From assembly GCF_002288925.2 (NCBI RefSeq), contig NW_022098069.1, positions 70,288,099 through 70,352,098 on the forward strand: DNA of 64,000 nucleotides, in the 5' to 3' direction. Positions within the stretch are counted from its first letter, which is position 1; each line of letters starts with the position of its first letter. A program made the position numbers and the translations under genes. The notes under the pieces were generated by a model that was not told the DNA's origin, did not search any database, and saw only the letters and a list, made by a program, of their open reading frames with translations. Origin of the DNA: Delphinapterus leucas (Eukaryota > Chordata > Mammalia > Artiodactyla > Monodontidae). This document shows, in pieces, positions 34,593 to 46,980 of this stretch.

Positions 34593-37500
34593 GGTGGCAA
34601 ATGGGAGGTAACATCTGGGAAAGGCAGAGTAAGAACCTTCAAATATCCTCTGCTCAATAAAAGCAATAAGAACACTGGCAAAATTTTTTTTAAAGAACTG
34701 TGGAAATTAACCTAAAGCTTACAACAATCTGGGAAGTGTTTACTGGGGAAAAATGCCTGAATTTAGTAACAGCAGTGAGCCTTGTAGCATTTTAGCTCCC
34801 TCTTCCTGTTCCCAGCTCCCTCTTCCAACTTCTATGGTAGCCTTGAAAACCAACAATCCCACTCTCATGGTGATAACTAGCAATCTAGTAGCCACTGAAA
34901 GGGGCAGCATGGAGCTAGAGCACCTTTAAAGGCCCATTCCCAGATAACTGTCATTATTTGATTTACCTGGAATTTCCCTGGAAAATCCCATCCCAAAGCG
35001 TACTTTATTTAATCAGAATCAGAGTTCATCCAGTGTGAACCGGGTTTTTCCTGGGTGCATTTGATAATCAGCAGCAGTTGTTCTGATGTGGCAGGACAAC
35101 TGGGAAAAACAACGAGGTGATCAGAAAACTTAAAAGAAAAAGCTGGAGAATGGAGTGTGTATAGAGGGCTTTTAAAAGCTCCAACATGCTCCTGGGAATC
35201 TAGAAGGCTACACGTATGCCTAGGTGTGCGTGCATGCCCAGGAAAGATGAAGAAGGCCCTGAATGACCTTGAGGCTCTGTGTGAGCAGGAAATAAAGTCT
35301 AAGGCAAAGCTGTAAATTGCCTGTCTGAACATTGAAGGCATACCTCCACAGGTATGCAGAGCCATTCAGCAAAGTGGCAGATTTACTGATTTGAGTCATT
35401 TAAGGAAATCGCTCTCCAGTTATTACCTGACCGCTAAATTAACCATCCCAAGATTCCAGAGGCTACATACAACAAAGAATATCAATGTTAAAGAGTTAGT
35501 TTAGGAAAGTCACTGAACAAACAGTCACAACAACAGCAAGCAGCCACAACAATAAACTCTGCAGATGGGAGGGAATCTAATTTCCAGAGTTTCCACATTG
35601 TATCATTTAAAATGTCCAAATTTCAAACAAAAATCATAAGACATGGGGAAAAAAACCGAGCATGGACCCTACATAAGAAAAATAAATGTCTAGTCAATAG
35701 AAACTGTACCTAGGGAAACCAAGACGTTGGATCTACTGAATGAAGATTTTAAGTCATTATTTTAAACATGCTCAATGAACCAAAGAAAACTCTGTCTAAA
35801 GAACTAAAGGAAAATATGGGAACAATGTCTCATCAAATTGAGAATATAAATAAACAGAAATCTCAAAGATAGGTCCATTGAGATTATTCAGTTTGAGTGT
35901 CATAGTACATTAGGGTTACTGTTTAAAACAACAGCAACAACATCTATTGGGTAGCTTATAAACAACGAAAATTTATATCTCACAGTTCTGGAGGCTGAAA
36001 GTCTGAGATTAAGGCGCCAGCCTGGTGAAGACCCTCTTCCAGTTGTAGACTTCTCATTGTATCCTCATAGGGCAGAAGGGCTAGGCAAATCTGTGGAGTT
36101 GCTTTTATAAAAGCACTAATCCCATTCATTAGGGCTTTACCCTGATGGCCTAGGCACCTCCCAAAGGCCCCAGCTGCTAATATGATCATATTGGACATTA
36201 GGATTTCAACCTATGAATGTTGAAGATATACAAACATTTAAGCCGTAGCACTGAGAAAAAACATAATGAAAATTGTACACTAGAAAAATATATTTAACAC
36301 AATAGAATGTAGTGAAGGAAGAATATAGGATAAACAAAGATATATAAAAAGAAATAGCAAAATGGCACACAAATTCTACCTTTTCAGTAATTACATTACA
36401 TGTAAATATATTAAAATCTCTAATCAAAAGGCAGAAATTGGCAGAATAGGTTAAAAAATATTGTTCAACTATATGCTGTTTGTGAGAGATATACTGTAAA
36501 TTCAAATACACAAGTAGGTAGAAAATAAAAGGATAGAAGAAAATACACCATGTAAACAGTAACTAAAAGAGAGCTGTATTGGCTATGCTAATCTCAGACA
36601 AAGCAGAATCCATGATAAATTGTTATTAGAGGCAAAGATTGGTATTTTATAGTAATAAAATAGTCGATCCATCCAGAAGACAGAACTATTATAAATGCAC
36701 CTGACAAAAGAGGCCCCCCAAAAAAGCATGAAACAAAAGCTGACAGAATTGAGCAGAGGAATGGACAATTCAGCAATAGTAGTTGGAAAAAATCAATACT
36801 ATATACTTTCATAACTGATAGAACAACTAGACAGAAGGTTAGCAAAGAAATAAAAGATTTTAACAACACAATAAACCAACTAGACCCACATAGCCATCTA
36901 TAGAACATTCCACCCAACAAGAGCAGAATACATGTTCTTCTCAAGTGCACATGGCACATTTGCAAACCCTATATCTGATAAGAGACTAGTCTCATACATA
37001 AATATTCATACAACTCAATGATAAAAATACAAAAGCCAATAACAATGTGCAAAGGATAAGAACAGACATTTCTCCAAAGAAGATACACAGTGACCAATAA
37101 GCACATGAAAAGAAGCTCAGCATCATTAGCCACAGGGAAATGCAAATCAAAACCACAATGAGATACTATTTCACACCCACTAGGATAGCTAGAAATAAAA
37201 AGATGGACAAAAACAAATGTTAGTGAGGATGTGAAGAAATTAGAACCCTCATACATTGCCAATGGGAATGTAAAATAGTGCAGCAGATTTGGAAAACACT
37301 TCAGCAATTCCTCGAAAGTTAAACATAGAGGTGCTATGTGATCCAGCAATTTGACTTCTTAGTATATACTCAAAAGAAATGAAAACATGTCCATTCAAAA
37401 GCTTGTACTCAAATATTCATAGCAATATTATTCATAGCACCCAAAAAGAAAAAATACTCAAATGTTCATCAACTAATGAATGGATAAACAGAAGTACATA

Positions 37501-37879
37501 AAACAGAATCTTATTTAGCCATAAAAAGAAATGCAGTATTGATGCATGCCGCAACATGGATGAAAACATTATGCTAAGTTAAAAATACCAAACCCAAAAG
37601 ATCTCATGTTGTATGATTCCATTTATATGAAAGTTCCAGAACAGACAGATCCATAAGAGACAGAAAGTAGATTAGTGATTTCCAGGATCTGAGGAATGCA
37701 GGGGAATGGAGAATGACTGCTAATGTGTAAAAGATTTCTATTCAAGGGATCTAATGTTCTGAGATTATCAGTGGTAATGGTTATACAACTTTGTGAGTAT
37801 AATAAGCACTGAATTTTACACTTTAAAAGGTGATTTTTTGTTACGTGAATTGTATCTCAATTAAAAAAAGGAAAAACAA
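34593..37879 (+). mobile_element. Old L1, internally deleted, with target duplication
   Basis: The left part (34593-35890) carries old L1 5' UTR and ORF1-like sequence ('caatagaaactgtacc', 'gttggatctactgaatgaag', 'gggaacaatgtctcatcaaa'). After a MaLR LTR it resumes near 36255 with the start of ORF2 and reaches the end of the endonuclease region near 36960. It then jumps to the ORF2 C-terminus and 3' UTR (36975-37870), so the reverse transcriptase domain is missing. A 12-bp direct repeat 'tcttatacataa' at 34581-34592 and 37880-37891, with an A-rich end between, supports a single insertion. All frames are broken; it cannot move. Confidence 0.72.
35893..36250 (-). repeat. MaLR (MLT1/MST-like) LTR nested in L1, antisense
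   Basis: 'gggtagcttataaacaacga', 'ctcacagttctggaggctga', 'gattaaggcgccagcctgg' and 'atttcaacctatgaatgtt' match the same LTR family and strand as 6958-7333. It interrupts the old L1, so it is younger than that L1. No internal retroviral sequence is present. Confidence 0.72.
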
Positions 37880-37891
37880 TCTTATACATAA

Positions 37892-38250
37892 AAGGCCAGT
37901 GGTATAAGAGTCTAATAGCACAGTCTAAGGCTCCCTGCTGTCAAGTACATAAATTTGAACCTGGGGTGGAGTTAGCATTTCCAGAACCACACAGATTGCC
38001 AAGCAAATCTGGGAGAAGGTGACATGCTGGTGAAAACAAGGTCCTAAGAGACTGAAGAGGACTTGCAGTTAGAAACAGAGAAGGACATAGGGAGGAAATC
38101 TGAGACTAAAGACTGGGTTCAGCTATTGCATTCTTTTTCATGGTTAGTTTTCAGAGCCAATAAAGTTTCCTTTTTTCCACTTAAGCCATTGGGTTGGATT
38201 TCTGTCACTTGCTAGTAAAACTCTGGAATAATAGCTGTATTTAAAGAAAA
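37892..38250 (+). repeat. Possible old LTR 3' end
   Basis: Only the last 120 bp are suggestive: 'gagccaataaagtttccttt', 'acttaagccattgggttgga', 'tttctgtcacttgctagta'. This resembles the 3' end of old LTR families. The preceding part is unassigned. Confidence 0.35.
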
Positions 38251-38805
38251 ACACTACTCAAAATAACTTAAACCACTCTAACACTAAAAATAGGAGTATA
38301 TTGAATGGTGATGAGTGAAAGTGAAGATACAAGAGTGTTGTATTTCAATACCATCGGCCAGAAAGTTGTTAATGGATAATTTAAGCTCAAATCTTTAATA
38401 CGGTGATTCTGAAATGTGAGTAAAAACTCTTGATAGGATCAAAGCTCAAAATGTTCAGGAAGAATATGATTGCGAATTATCAAGCCTGATTGTTATAAGC
38501 AACCTGTGCTTGACTAATCTCTATGTTTTAATGCAGTGATCAAGCTCTTATATTACTGCTATTGAATTATTTTCTAGGCTACAGAATAAAGTAGCCCAAA
38601 CAGTGGATATCTTTCCACATATAAATATGGTTTGTATTTCAGTTTTTTGAGAAATGAAAATTTATTTTCCACTATTACTTTCTTTACTAAATTATTTCAC
38701 TTGGCAGAATTTTTAAAAATCTTCGGATATTTTCGCTATTAAGAAAATCAGTTAATCTAATGAAATAATCCTAGGAATTTCCATTATTTTTCCTCAAAAA
38801 TTATA
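38251..38805. other. Unique AT-rich sequence
   Basis: No feature recognised. Confidence 0.45.
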
Positions 38806-38819
38806 CTTAAGGGATCCTG

Positions 38820-39092
38820 AGGGACTTCCCTGGTGGCACAGTGGTTGAGAATCCGTCTGCCAATGAGGGGACACGGGTTCAAGCCCTGGTCCAGGAAGAT
38901 CCCACATGCCGCAGAGCAACTAAGCCTGTGAGCCACAACTACTGAAGCCTGCGAGCCTAGTGCCTGTGCTTCACAACAAGAGGAGCCACCACAATGAGAA
39001 GCCCCGACTCGCTGCAACTAGAGAAAGCCTGCGCGCAGCAATGAAGACCCAAGGCAGCCAAAAAAAAAAAAAAAAGAAAGAAAAAAGAGTAT
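38820..39092 (+). repeat. CHR-type SINE, longer subfamily
   Basis: Head 'gggacttccctggtggcaca', B-box-like 'ggttcaagccctggtcc', long CA-rich body with 'gccacaactactgaagcctg', then 'gaagacccaaggcagcc' and a poly(A) tail. A 10-bp duplication 'agggatcctg' lies at 38810-38819 and 39093-39102. Many CpGs have decayed, so it is older than the 29.3-kb copy. Confidence 0.94.
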
Positions 39093-39104
39093 AGGGATCC
39101 TGGT

Positions 39105-39630
39105 TATCAAATTCATTATTTTAGTATCTATTAAAAGGTGCCTGAGGAATGAAATTATAAATTATTTACTTATAGAATAATCCCTTTTATACTACATAGG
39201 TACAATAAATTTTAAAGAACAAAATAATTGAAATTTTAGGCCCCAACCCTGTAGGAGGAATCCATAATATCCTAAATTGGCCTGATCAGTTTTCTAGTAA
39301 TAAATGGGTATTTAATAACTTCCTGTACCTAAACAAATAACAAATGAAATACAAGAAAGGAGTAAATTCTCTTAGTTGACAAAAGAAAATGCACAGTTAC
39401 CTGATTCTAAATGATATCTAGAATAAACAATCACTGATAAATGAATACGTTAATGCATAGATACACACCCACAAAACAGAAGCAGATTTGTAAATCAACT
39501 ATACTTCACAGAAGCAGATGTGTTGATCAAATTTTAATGAATTATAGAAGCTCTATAAAAGAAGATTGTCTTCCAAAACTATCTAGATTAACTGAAGATC
39601 AAAACCTAATTTTCTATAAAGATACGTATG
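39105..39630. other. Unique sequence
   Basis: No feature recognised. Confidence 0.45.
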
Positions 39631-39635
39631 TGAGT

Positions 39636-39703
39636 GTTTGAGAGAGAGACAAAGACATACAGAGACAGAGGTAGAAAGATAGAAGAAAAGAGATATAGAA
39701 GAG
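39636..39703. repeat. GA-rich low-complexity tract
   Basis: Imperfect GAGA/GACA repeats next to the MER2 element. Confidence 0.75.
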
Positions 39704-39705
39704 AC

Positions 39706-40021
39706 CAGTCACCCCTCCCTCCATATCTACAGGTTCTGCATTCTCGGATTCAACCCGCCATTGAAGATGGAAAATATTCAGAAAAAAAAAATTCCAGGGA
39801 GTTCCAAAAAGCAAAACTTGAATTTGATGTGTGCTGGCAACTATTTACATAGCATGTACATTATATTAGGTATTATAGATTAGCCTAGAGAGGATTTAAA
39901 GTATAGGTGAATGTGTGTAGGTTATCTGTAAATATTACAACGTTTTATATAAGGGACTTGGGCATCCATGAATTTTGGTATCTGAGGGGAGTCCTGGGAC
40001 CACGATTACCAAGGGTGACTG
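39706..40021 (+). repeat. MER2-like Tigger-group non-autonomous transposon
   Basis: Ends 'cagtcacccctcc' and 'aagggtgactg' are inverted repeats with a TA to the right, as for TcMar-Tigger elements. The body has 'ctcggattcaaccc', 'gatggaaaatattcag' and 'aagggacttgggcatccatg'. It is 316 bp and near complete. The left TA is lost or mutated. Confidence 0.87.
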
Positions 40022-40024
40022 TAT

Positions 40025-41350
40025 TTTGAGAAATAAGGTTTTCATCCTGGGCTTGATAGGATTCCTGGATGGCACCAGGAAGTTCCTAATAATAGTCTGA
40101 CAATACTGGCTAGACTAAAAGTACAAAAGATTCTTTACTTTTTGTAGGCAGAATATACTGCAATTTGGGGTAAACACACTATTTCATTTTTTAAAACATA
40201 TTTGAACACTATCTTCCTGAAGTAAATTTCTCACTGTGTGCCACATAAAGTAATTTATTGGTATCTTGAGGGCTCTGCTCCTATTTAATCTATGTGTATT
40301 GACTGATTCATACTGATTTTTTAGCATTTGGCCATTTTTTATGAAATTGAGGGACCAGTCTTCTGGTCAATTGGAGTAAGTCTTTAACACATAGACTATT
40401 TCTATTTAGTTGGATTTTTTGTCAGGAAATAGGTTTAATTTATATATTGTGTATATTTGGGCCCCACAAAGAGCCTGCTCACCCAAGACTTCCAAACGTT
40501 AGACTGGCTCTGTATAGGTCCACGGTAAGCTTAATGCAGTAGTAAAAAATTGAACAGTACCTGTAGCATAGAAAGAATTGCCTTACATATTGGTAAGAAG
40601 AGAGCTGAGTGCTAAGGTGGCCCCTGTCCCAACCTAATGGATGGAAACACCTTCATTTCTTGGCTATTATCACTGGGCAGGATTCTCAGTACTACCTGTG
40701 GGCTGCCAGCTCCTAAACCATGAGCATGTCTCCTTAAGAAATGGAGGGTGGCCTTGCAGAGCCATTTCTAGTCAATTATTTGTATCCTCATTTCGTGCAG
40801 TCTTTGCACTACATGTTTGCTGTTTCAGTGGTAAACTGAAATGAGACACCACTAAAGCCAGTCAGAATTAACATTCTTGCCAGTATTCAAATCCAATCCA
40901 GCAATTTGTGGTCTAACTCAGCTCATTTTTCCATTCCACAAAGTAAGTAGGATTGGTTAAAATCATTTTGTAGCCTCACTGCATTTGTCACAGTGAAGTT
41001 CAAATAAATAATCACAAGCTATATTAAGGATAACAATCATATAAGTCTAAACATATACTTTGATGGAGCAAATGATATAAGTCATACAGGGAAACAAAAA
41101 TGTACATCTAAGGAGTCTTCAGCATGCTAGATGCATCTACTAGTGAAGAACATTTCTGTAGCTTTAACATCAGCAAAATGGTTTAATGAATGACGACAAA
41201 AGAAATAAGGTCAACATTGTCTCAATTTTGCCCCTGTGATTTAATCAGCATGAAAATATTCATAGAAAATCTAGCCCCCTCAGATTATTAACTACCTAAT
41301 GCATAAGGGGTACAGATGGCTGATGTCTCCTACTCTGTAGATATTGTATA
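40025..41350. other. Unique sequence
   Basis: No repeat or gene recognised in about 1.3 kb. Confidence 0.45.
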
Positions 41351-41353
41351 TAG

Positions 41354-41437
41354 GTATAGGATATTTATATATAAGTATAGGGTATTTATATATAGGTATA
41401 GGATATTTATACACAGATATAAGATATTTATACATAG
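41354..41437. repeat. 21-bp tandem repeat, 4 copies
   Basis: Four contiguous 21-bp units starting at 41354, 41375, 41396 and 41417, consensus near 'gtataggatatttatatata'. The later two units differ at a few positions. Because 21 is a multiple of 3 the frame stays open and gives a 7-residue Tyr/Ile-rich repeat, but nothing suggests it is translated. Confidence 0.93.
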
Positions 41438-41763
41438 GTGCCTTAGAGTAAGCCACAAAACAAGTCTTAGGTATCCTCTTGACACATCAATTTTAATCAA
41501 GTATTTGGTAACAAGCTAAATATTTTAACTCATCTGATATACTATGTATCAAATATTTTCTCATCAAAATCAGCATAGATATATGTGGAGTAGAAGATGA
41601 CATTTATTTGAATTTTAGAGATAAAACACAGAATTTCAAAGAAATGCCAGATGTTCAGGGAGCAGTTTGCCTATGCTTCACAATATCTACTCCCTATGAT
41701 ATTAGAGATACATCAGTGAAATGTTTGAGAAGCATTAATACAGGATTTTAAAAGTAATATTAT

Positions 41764-41966
41764 TGGGACTTCCCTGGTGGCACAGAGGTTAAGAATCCGC
41801 CTTCCAATGCAGGGGATGTAGGTTCAATCCCTGGTCAGGGAACTAGATCCCACATGCATGCCACAACTAAGAGTTCACATGCCACAACTAAGGAGCCCGC
41901 CAACCACAACTAAGACCTGGCACAACCAAAATAAATAAATGAAATTATAAAAAAATATAAAAACTA
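41764..41966 (+). repeat. CHR-type SINE, older subfamily
   Basis: Head 'gggacttccctggtggcaca', 'ggttcaatccctggtcaggg' and a shortened body with two 'catgccacaactaag' units. A 14-bp duplication 'aaaagtaatattat' lies at 41750-41763 and 41967-41980. Confidence 0.94.
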
Positions 41967-42049
41967 AAAAGTAATATTATCAAAGAGTAATTAGTAAATA
42001 CCTCTATTACTAATTAGAGAGACCAGAGAAGAATGCATCACCTTTAGTA

Positions 42050-42445
42050 AAAAAATACATTATAGTAGATGTGGGTGGTGCCCCACCTAGATGTTCTTTA
42101 CTAGACAGTAACCACCCTGCCCAGCTCTTATAATTACTGATTGCTAGTAGCTCACAGATGCCCCCTATCCTATTGTGGACACCTGCTCTCAGCCAACAAA
42201 AGCCATCTTACCTGGAACGTTATGGTGGCTCCCAGGCAACGGCTGAAAGCTAAGGAAGGGCCAACTCTATGGTGGGATTCCTGTTCCAGGACTGCTTCTG
42301 CAGGGGTCAGGCTGAAGCTAGACTCCAGCTGAGACCAAATCCATGCCCTATCCCTCTACCCTTCATTCTCTTTCTCCTGAGAAGATTCCCTTAATAAATC
42401 ACTTGCACAAGAATCCTGTTCAGGCTGTGCTTCTAAAGAACCAAT
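42050..42445 (+). repeat. Probable old LTR
   Basis: A 400-bp GC-richer segment ends in 'cccttaataaatcacttgca' followed by 'caggctgtgcttctaaagaa', which resembles the polyadenylation region of an old ERVL-class LTR. No internal sequence follows. The family is not assigned. Confidence 0.45.
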
Positions 42446-42449
42446 CATA

Positions 42450-43770
42450 GGCATCACGTTTCTGCCTCCACACCGCTTCTCCCAATAATAGTGTGAAATG
42501 CTTAAAATCTCCACAGTTTGTCCTTATTGTGCCCAGCCAGTGTCTTCTGAGCTTTCGCCTTTCTCCTCAATTGCATCCTTGTGAACCCTTTCCCGCAGGA
42601 AATTGCCTGGATCCTTATAGTCTCTTTATCACCCTGTCTTTGACTTGGTTTTTCCATTCTCTTTGTATTGGATTGGGAGGGACATTATCCTCATGGGTCT
42701 AGAAAGGAACTTCAGAGATAACTTCAAGCAGAAGAGTATATAAGTATATGGAAACTCAACCCACTTCAATGTTTTAGCATCCTTAAAATTAGCACTTTTT
42801 TCTTTATGTCCAATAAAAATTTGCCCTTCTTTACTTCATACCCATTTTTTGGTTTTGGATCTGGTCTTCTGTGGACATAAAGAATAACTCCTTATAAAGT
42901 ATTATACTTCATAAACAAAGACTACTCACATAATCTAAGACAGTCAAAATTGACCCACTAGATCTGTATCTAGGTCATTTTGCCCAAAGTCAGTTCTTTA
43001 AAAGCCACTTCACCAAACAGGCAATCCCCAAATGACCAATGCACCAAAATACTTATATCTTTAACTATTTAGTTTTAAATAGACGGTTCTCGTTTGGTTT
43101 TCAAAACAGGCCCAGGGGCTAAAACAAATAGAATATTTCTTATACCATTATAATGAGGCAAAATGCAAAACAGTCAAATAGAATTAAATGCTTAGAAGAA
43201 ACAAGTAAATTCTGCAAGTTGATCGTTCCAAGGATTGTATTTGGCTTCTGGGAAATTGTTGACTACTTGGCTTACATCTGTTAGATATCTAGGCTACATA
43301 TACTTTTTTTTTTTCATTCCCCAATATTTTAGAAATGATTTCCATTCATTCATAATCATTTAAATGTCCTTAATGTTGAAAACATTGGGAGTTTATCTAT
43401 CCTCAAATAGGTTCAATTTCCTGTCATTCTTCCCACTTATTAATATACAAATCACTTCCACCTTAAATTGTAGTGTAACCTGTAAGTGACTACTTGAGAA
43501 GTCCGAGTTAAAGATTTTGTTTTCACCTTTAGAATTTTTTTTTTTTTTTTGACTTGGGAATGGCACTCATCCACCGATGGTAGGAATAAATAATACTATC
43601 AATGGTCTTGAAAATAGTTAGGAAGCATGTATCAAAAGATTTAAAAAATGATCTTTCCCTTTGAAACATTAACCCAATTTCTAAAATAAATAATCAGATA
43701 TGTTAGAAATACTCCTATGTCCTGTGCCTTTCCTTCCTGTGTGCCTCCTTTACTCTCACACTACTACCAC
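42450..43770. other. Unique sequence
   Basis: No feature recognised, apart from short T runs near 43305 and 43545. Confidence 0.4.
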
Positions 43771-43774
43771 ACTC

Positions 43775-44625
43775 ATCACACTTCTGACACCAGATGTGTG
43801 GAGGTTTTTCCCCACACCAGGCAATACTCTGACACAAGCTGCATGTCCTACGATTTATTGATAGCTCAATTATAACCCTATCTACCTGGAGATAGTGTTA
43901 GATCCCACAGGTTAAGGGACTGGTCCCATAAGACTGCTGCCACCCTTCTTAAGATACTGCTCACAAGTAGTAGGTTCCCAGGGTAACCACAACTTCTATT
44001 TACTTGACTACAAATCAGAGGTTCCCGCAACCTCCTCTTCCTTTTGATTTAATTAATTTCCTAGAGCAGCTCACAGAACTCAAGGAAACACTTATATTTA
44101 CCAGTTTATCAAAGGATTTGATAAAGGCTACAGAGGAAGAGTTACGTAAGGCACATAGAGCGAGGTCTGGGAGGAGGGTCCCAAAGACACGAGCTTCTGT
44201 CCCTGTGGAGTTGGGGTGTCTTACCCTCCTGGTATGTAGATGTGTTCACCAGCCTGGCAGCTCTTTAAACCCCATACTATTGGGATTTTTATGGAAACTT
44301 TATCACATAGGCATGATAAATTGTTAACCCCATTTTTAGCCCTTCTCCCTTCTCAAGAGAATTTGCGGGGGGTGGGGGGAAGACAAAAAATCCCAAGCTT
44401 CTAATCATGGCTTGGTCTTTCTGGTCACCAGTCCCCATCCAGTAGCCCACCAGAAGTCACCTCATTAGAACAACATACACTCCTATCACCCAGGAAGTTA
44501 AAGGCTTTCAGGAGCTCTGTGTCAGGAATCAGGGTCAAAGGCCAAATATTAGAAGTGCTGTTATCACCTAGGAACCGGGGTCAGAGAACAATATAGATTT
44601 TCTTTTATCTCACATCAGACATGAG
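43775..44625 (-). repeat. Probable old ERV LTR, antisense
   Basis: 'gagcagctcacagaactcaa', 'tatttaccagtttatcaaag', 'gggatttttatggaaacttt' and 'gttaaaggctttcaggagct' follow the antisense order of a common mammalian LTR. The 107-codon frame at 44004-44327 is antisense LTR sequence. No viral genes are present. The family name is uncertain. Confidence 0.55.
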
Positions 44626-44758
44626 TACAAAATAAATTGCTGAGATATTAATTGCAACATTTTTAATGAAAATTTAAATGAAAAGGACAGAACTAGGACT
44701 AGTTTTGGAAATGGATGGACTCAGAATTCAAAAATTGTTGTCAAGAATTAAACTTTTC

Positions 44759-45094
44759 GGGCTTCCCTGGTGGTGTAGTGGTTAAGAATCCACCTGCCAA
44801 TGCAGGGGACATGGGTTCGAGCCCTGGTCCGGAAGATCCCACATGCCGCAGAGCAACTAAGCCCATGCGCCACAACTACTGAGCCTGTGCTCTAGAACCC
44901 GCGAGCCACAACTACCAAAGCCTGTGCACCTAGAGCCTGTGCTCCTCAACAAGAGAAGCCACCGCAATGAGAAGCTCACGCACCACAATGAAGAGTAGAC
45001 CCCCGCTCACCGCAACTAGAGAAAGCCTGCGTGCAGCGACAAAGACCCAACGCAGCCAAAAATAAAATAAATAAATAAATTTACTTTTTAAAAA
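44759..45094 (+). repeat. CHR-type SINE, longest copy
   Basis: Head 'gggcttccctggtggtgtag', 'gggttcgagccctggtccgg', then the extended CA-rich body, 'gacaaagacccaacgcagcc' and an (AATA)n tail. A 16-bp duplication with two mismatches flanks it at 44743-44758 and 45095-45110. At about 335 bp it is the longest SINE here. Confidence 0.95.
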
Positions 45095-45110
45095 AAGAAT
45101 TCAACCTTTC

Positions 45111-45518
45111 TTTGCCTCTCAATTCTGTTCTTCTTTATTTTTTATATGGTGGTCCCCAAGAAAGTATTTCTATGTCTACCATTCATTGACTCAAAACATT
45201 CAGATGTCCCCCCTTGAACAATTTTGTGGCCAGGGAGCAGAGATCTCTTGATTAGTTTAAACCAATAGGCTCTACCTCTGGCCCTTAGAGTAGAAACAAC
45301 TCCACCCAAATCGTGAGTTTAAAGTAAAGGAAATTTGATAGTTAAAAGAAAATTTATCATAAGAAGGAAGAATGTTTTCTAGGTGACAGAAACTAAAGAT
45401 ACCCCCTCAATGATAATTTGAAAACATGATAAATTACTATGTATATATTAAAAGTCATATTGTTAAAATATATTTTGTTATATGAGAAAATGCTTAAGGT
45501 AAAATGTGACAATCAGAA
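45111..45518. other. Unique sequence
   Basis: No feature recognised. Confidence 0.4.
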
Positions 45519-45519
45519 A

Positions 45520-45840
45520 GCAGGGGGAATAGCAAATGTGAACACCTGAGGCAGAATCAGTTTTGACCTGTGAAGAATGAAGAGTTAGATGAGCTCAAGC
45601 ATAATAAAGAAGGGGAAAAAATCTTTATAAACAAGACTGGAGAAATAAGCAGAGTCCAGATCATGAAACATCTTGTAGACAATACCACTGATTTTAGTCT
45701 TTTCCCCAAGTTCAATGAAAGACATTGTAGGATTTTTAGCAAGAAGTTTGCATGACACAATAAATATTTTTAAAGAACAATGTGACCAGTGTGTAGAAAA
45801 TGGATTAGAGAGGAGCAAGTGTAGAAGCAGGAACTAACAA
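45520..45840 (-). repeat. L2 internal fragment, antisense
   Basis: 'agatcatgaaacatcttgta', 'gattttagtcttttcccc' and 'gtgtgtagaaaatggattag' follow the antisense order of the L2 3' region. The overlapping 61-77 codon frames here belong to this fragment. Confidence 0.65.
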
Positions 45841-45939
45841 GATTTTTCTGGGAAAATCGGCAGTCTTATATCTGTTTGGTTCTGTATTTAATCCACATCC
45901 AATGATCTCACCACCCCTTTATTACCTATGTTCTCCCAT

Positions 45940-46060
45940 TTTGCATTCCATCATTTACACACCAATTCCAGGAGGGCAGGCACCATGTCTACCCATACTT
46001 TGCCCCTCTTTCTGGACCTAAGATATACTAGGCAATGCTTGCTTGTAAATTCTTTGTGTG
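45940..46060 (+). repeat. L2 3' fragment
   Basis: 'ccaggagggcaggcaccatg' and 'aggcaatgcttgcttgtaaa' fit a sense L2 3' end. Confidence 0.5.
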
Positions 46061-46840
46061 TGTGAGCTTCAAGACAAAGTTCAAGATGGCAAAGACTTTA
46101 TAATTCTTCTTTATGTTTTATTAAAACACTGTATTTAAAATATTAAATACATTTACATGTTTTCCTATTAGCAAATATAAAATAACAAAGTAATTCCATC
46201 TTACTTAACAGGGGGTCACTTTGGATCCTAAACTATTGATTCTGTAATTTTTGAGAAATTACTGGATTCAGAGTATATTTGTGAGAATACCACCACGAAT
46301 AGTTTAAAAGTAATAGATAAGTGAAAATTGACTTGAGTTACTGCATTAGCCCTGATGTTTTTCTGTGATTCACGAAATTTTTGCAGACAGATTCAACGTA
46401 AAATCACCAAAAAGATAAATAAAACAGTTTATTTTTTATTGGTTCTCATGATGTTTAGGTTATTTTCCTGATATTTAAGCATATATGTACAGTTAATTTT
46501 GATTACTTCTATATACATTCAAATTTGAGAACAGAAATATTGAATTTCTTCTAAGCAAAAGGCCTCAGCACTTAATATTTAGCAAATTCCTTTGTATTCA
46601 ATAGTAGATAATAGTATTCCTATTTTAAAAACAAAAATGTAGAAGATGAGAAAATTTCTCAACTCATCTAGTTAATTTGTGAATTTAACCTTGTACTGTG
46701 CATATATTCACAAATCATAATTTAAAACTCAGTGTTCTTGCTGTGGTTTCAGATATTTTCAGTGAGCATTAAGCATCTTTTATTGTCTAACACTGGGATT
46801 AGATGCTTCTCTTCCGAACTCTTATAGCATTTCATTCATA
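46061..46840. other. Unique AT-rich sequence
   Basis: No feature recognised. Confidence 0.45.
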
Positions 46841-46841
46841 C

Positions 46842-46980
46842 CTCTGTCACCATACTCATTTTACTGCGTTTTAATAACCTATTTACTCTCTATCTCCCAA
46901 CAAGAATATGAACTTGAAAGTAGGGATTGTTTCTTAGGCACATAGTAGACACGTAATAAATGTTTTAAAATAAATGATTA
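46842..46980 (+). repeat. L2 3'-end fragment
   Basis: 'gaacttgaaagtagggattg' and 'aggcacatagtagacacgta' followed by 'ataaatgtttt' fit a sense L2 3' end. Confidence 0.65.

Noticed and set aside
35009..35365. 118-codon frame on the minus strand
   Set aside because: It is antisense to old L1 5' sequence and has no recognisable domain.
36206..37349. Hydrophobic frames of 61-126 codons on the minus strand resembling membrane proteins
   Set aside because: They are antisense to A-rich L1 ORF2 sequence; T-rich antisense reads as Phe/Leu/Ile.
41354..41437. CRISPR-like array
   Set aside because: Units abut without spacers and the host is a mammal; it is a minisatellite.
44004..44327. 107-codon frame with a Lys/Glu-rich start
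   Set aside because: It lies inside an LTR-like repeat and is antisense to it.
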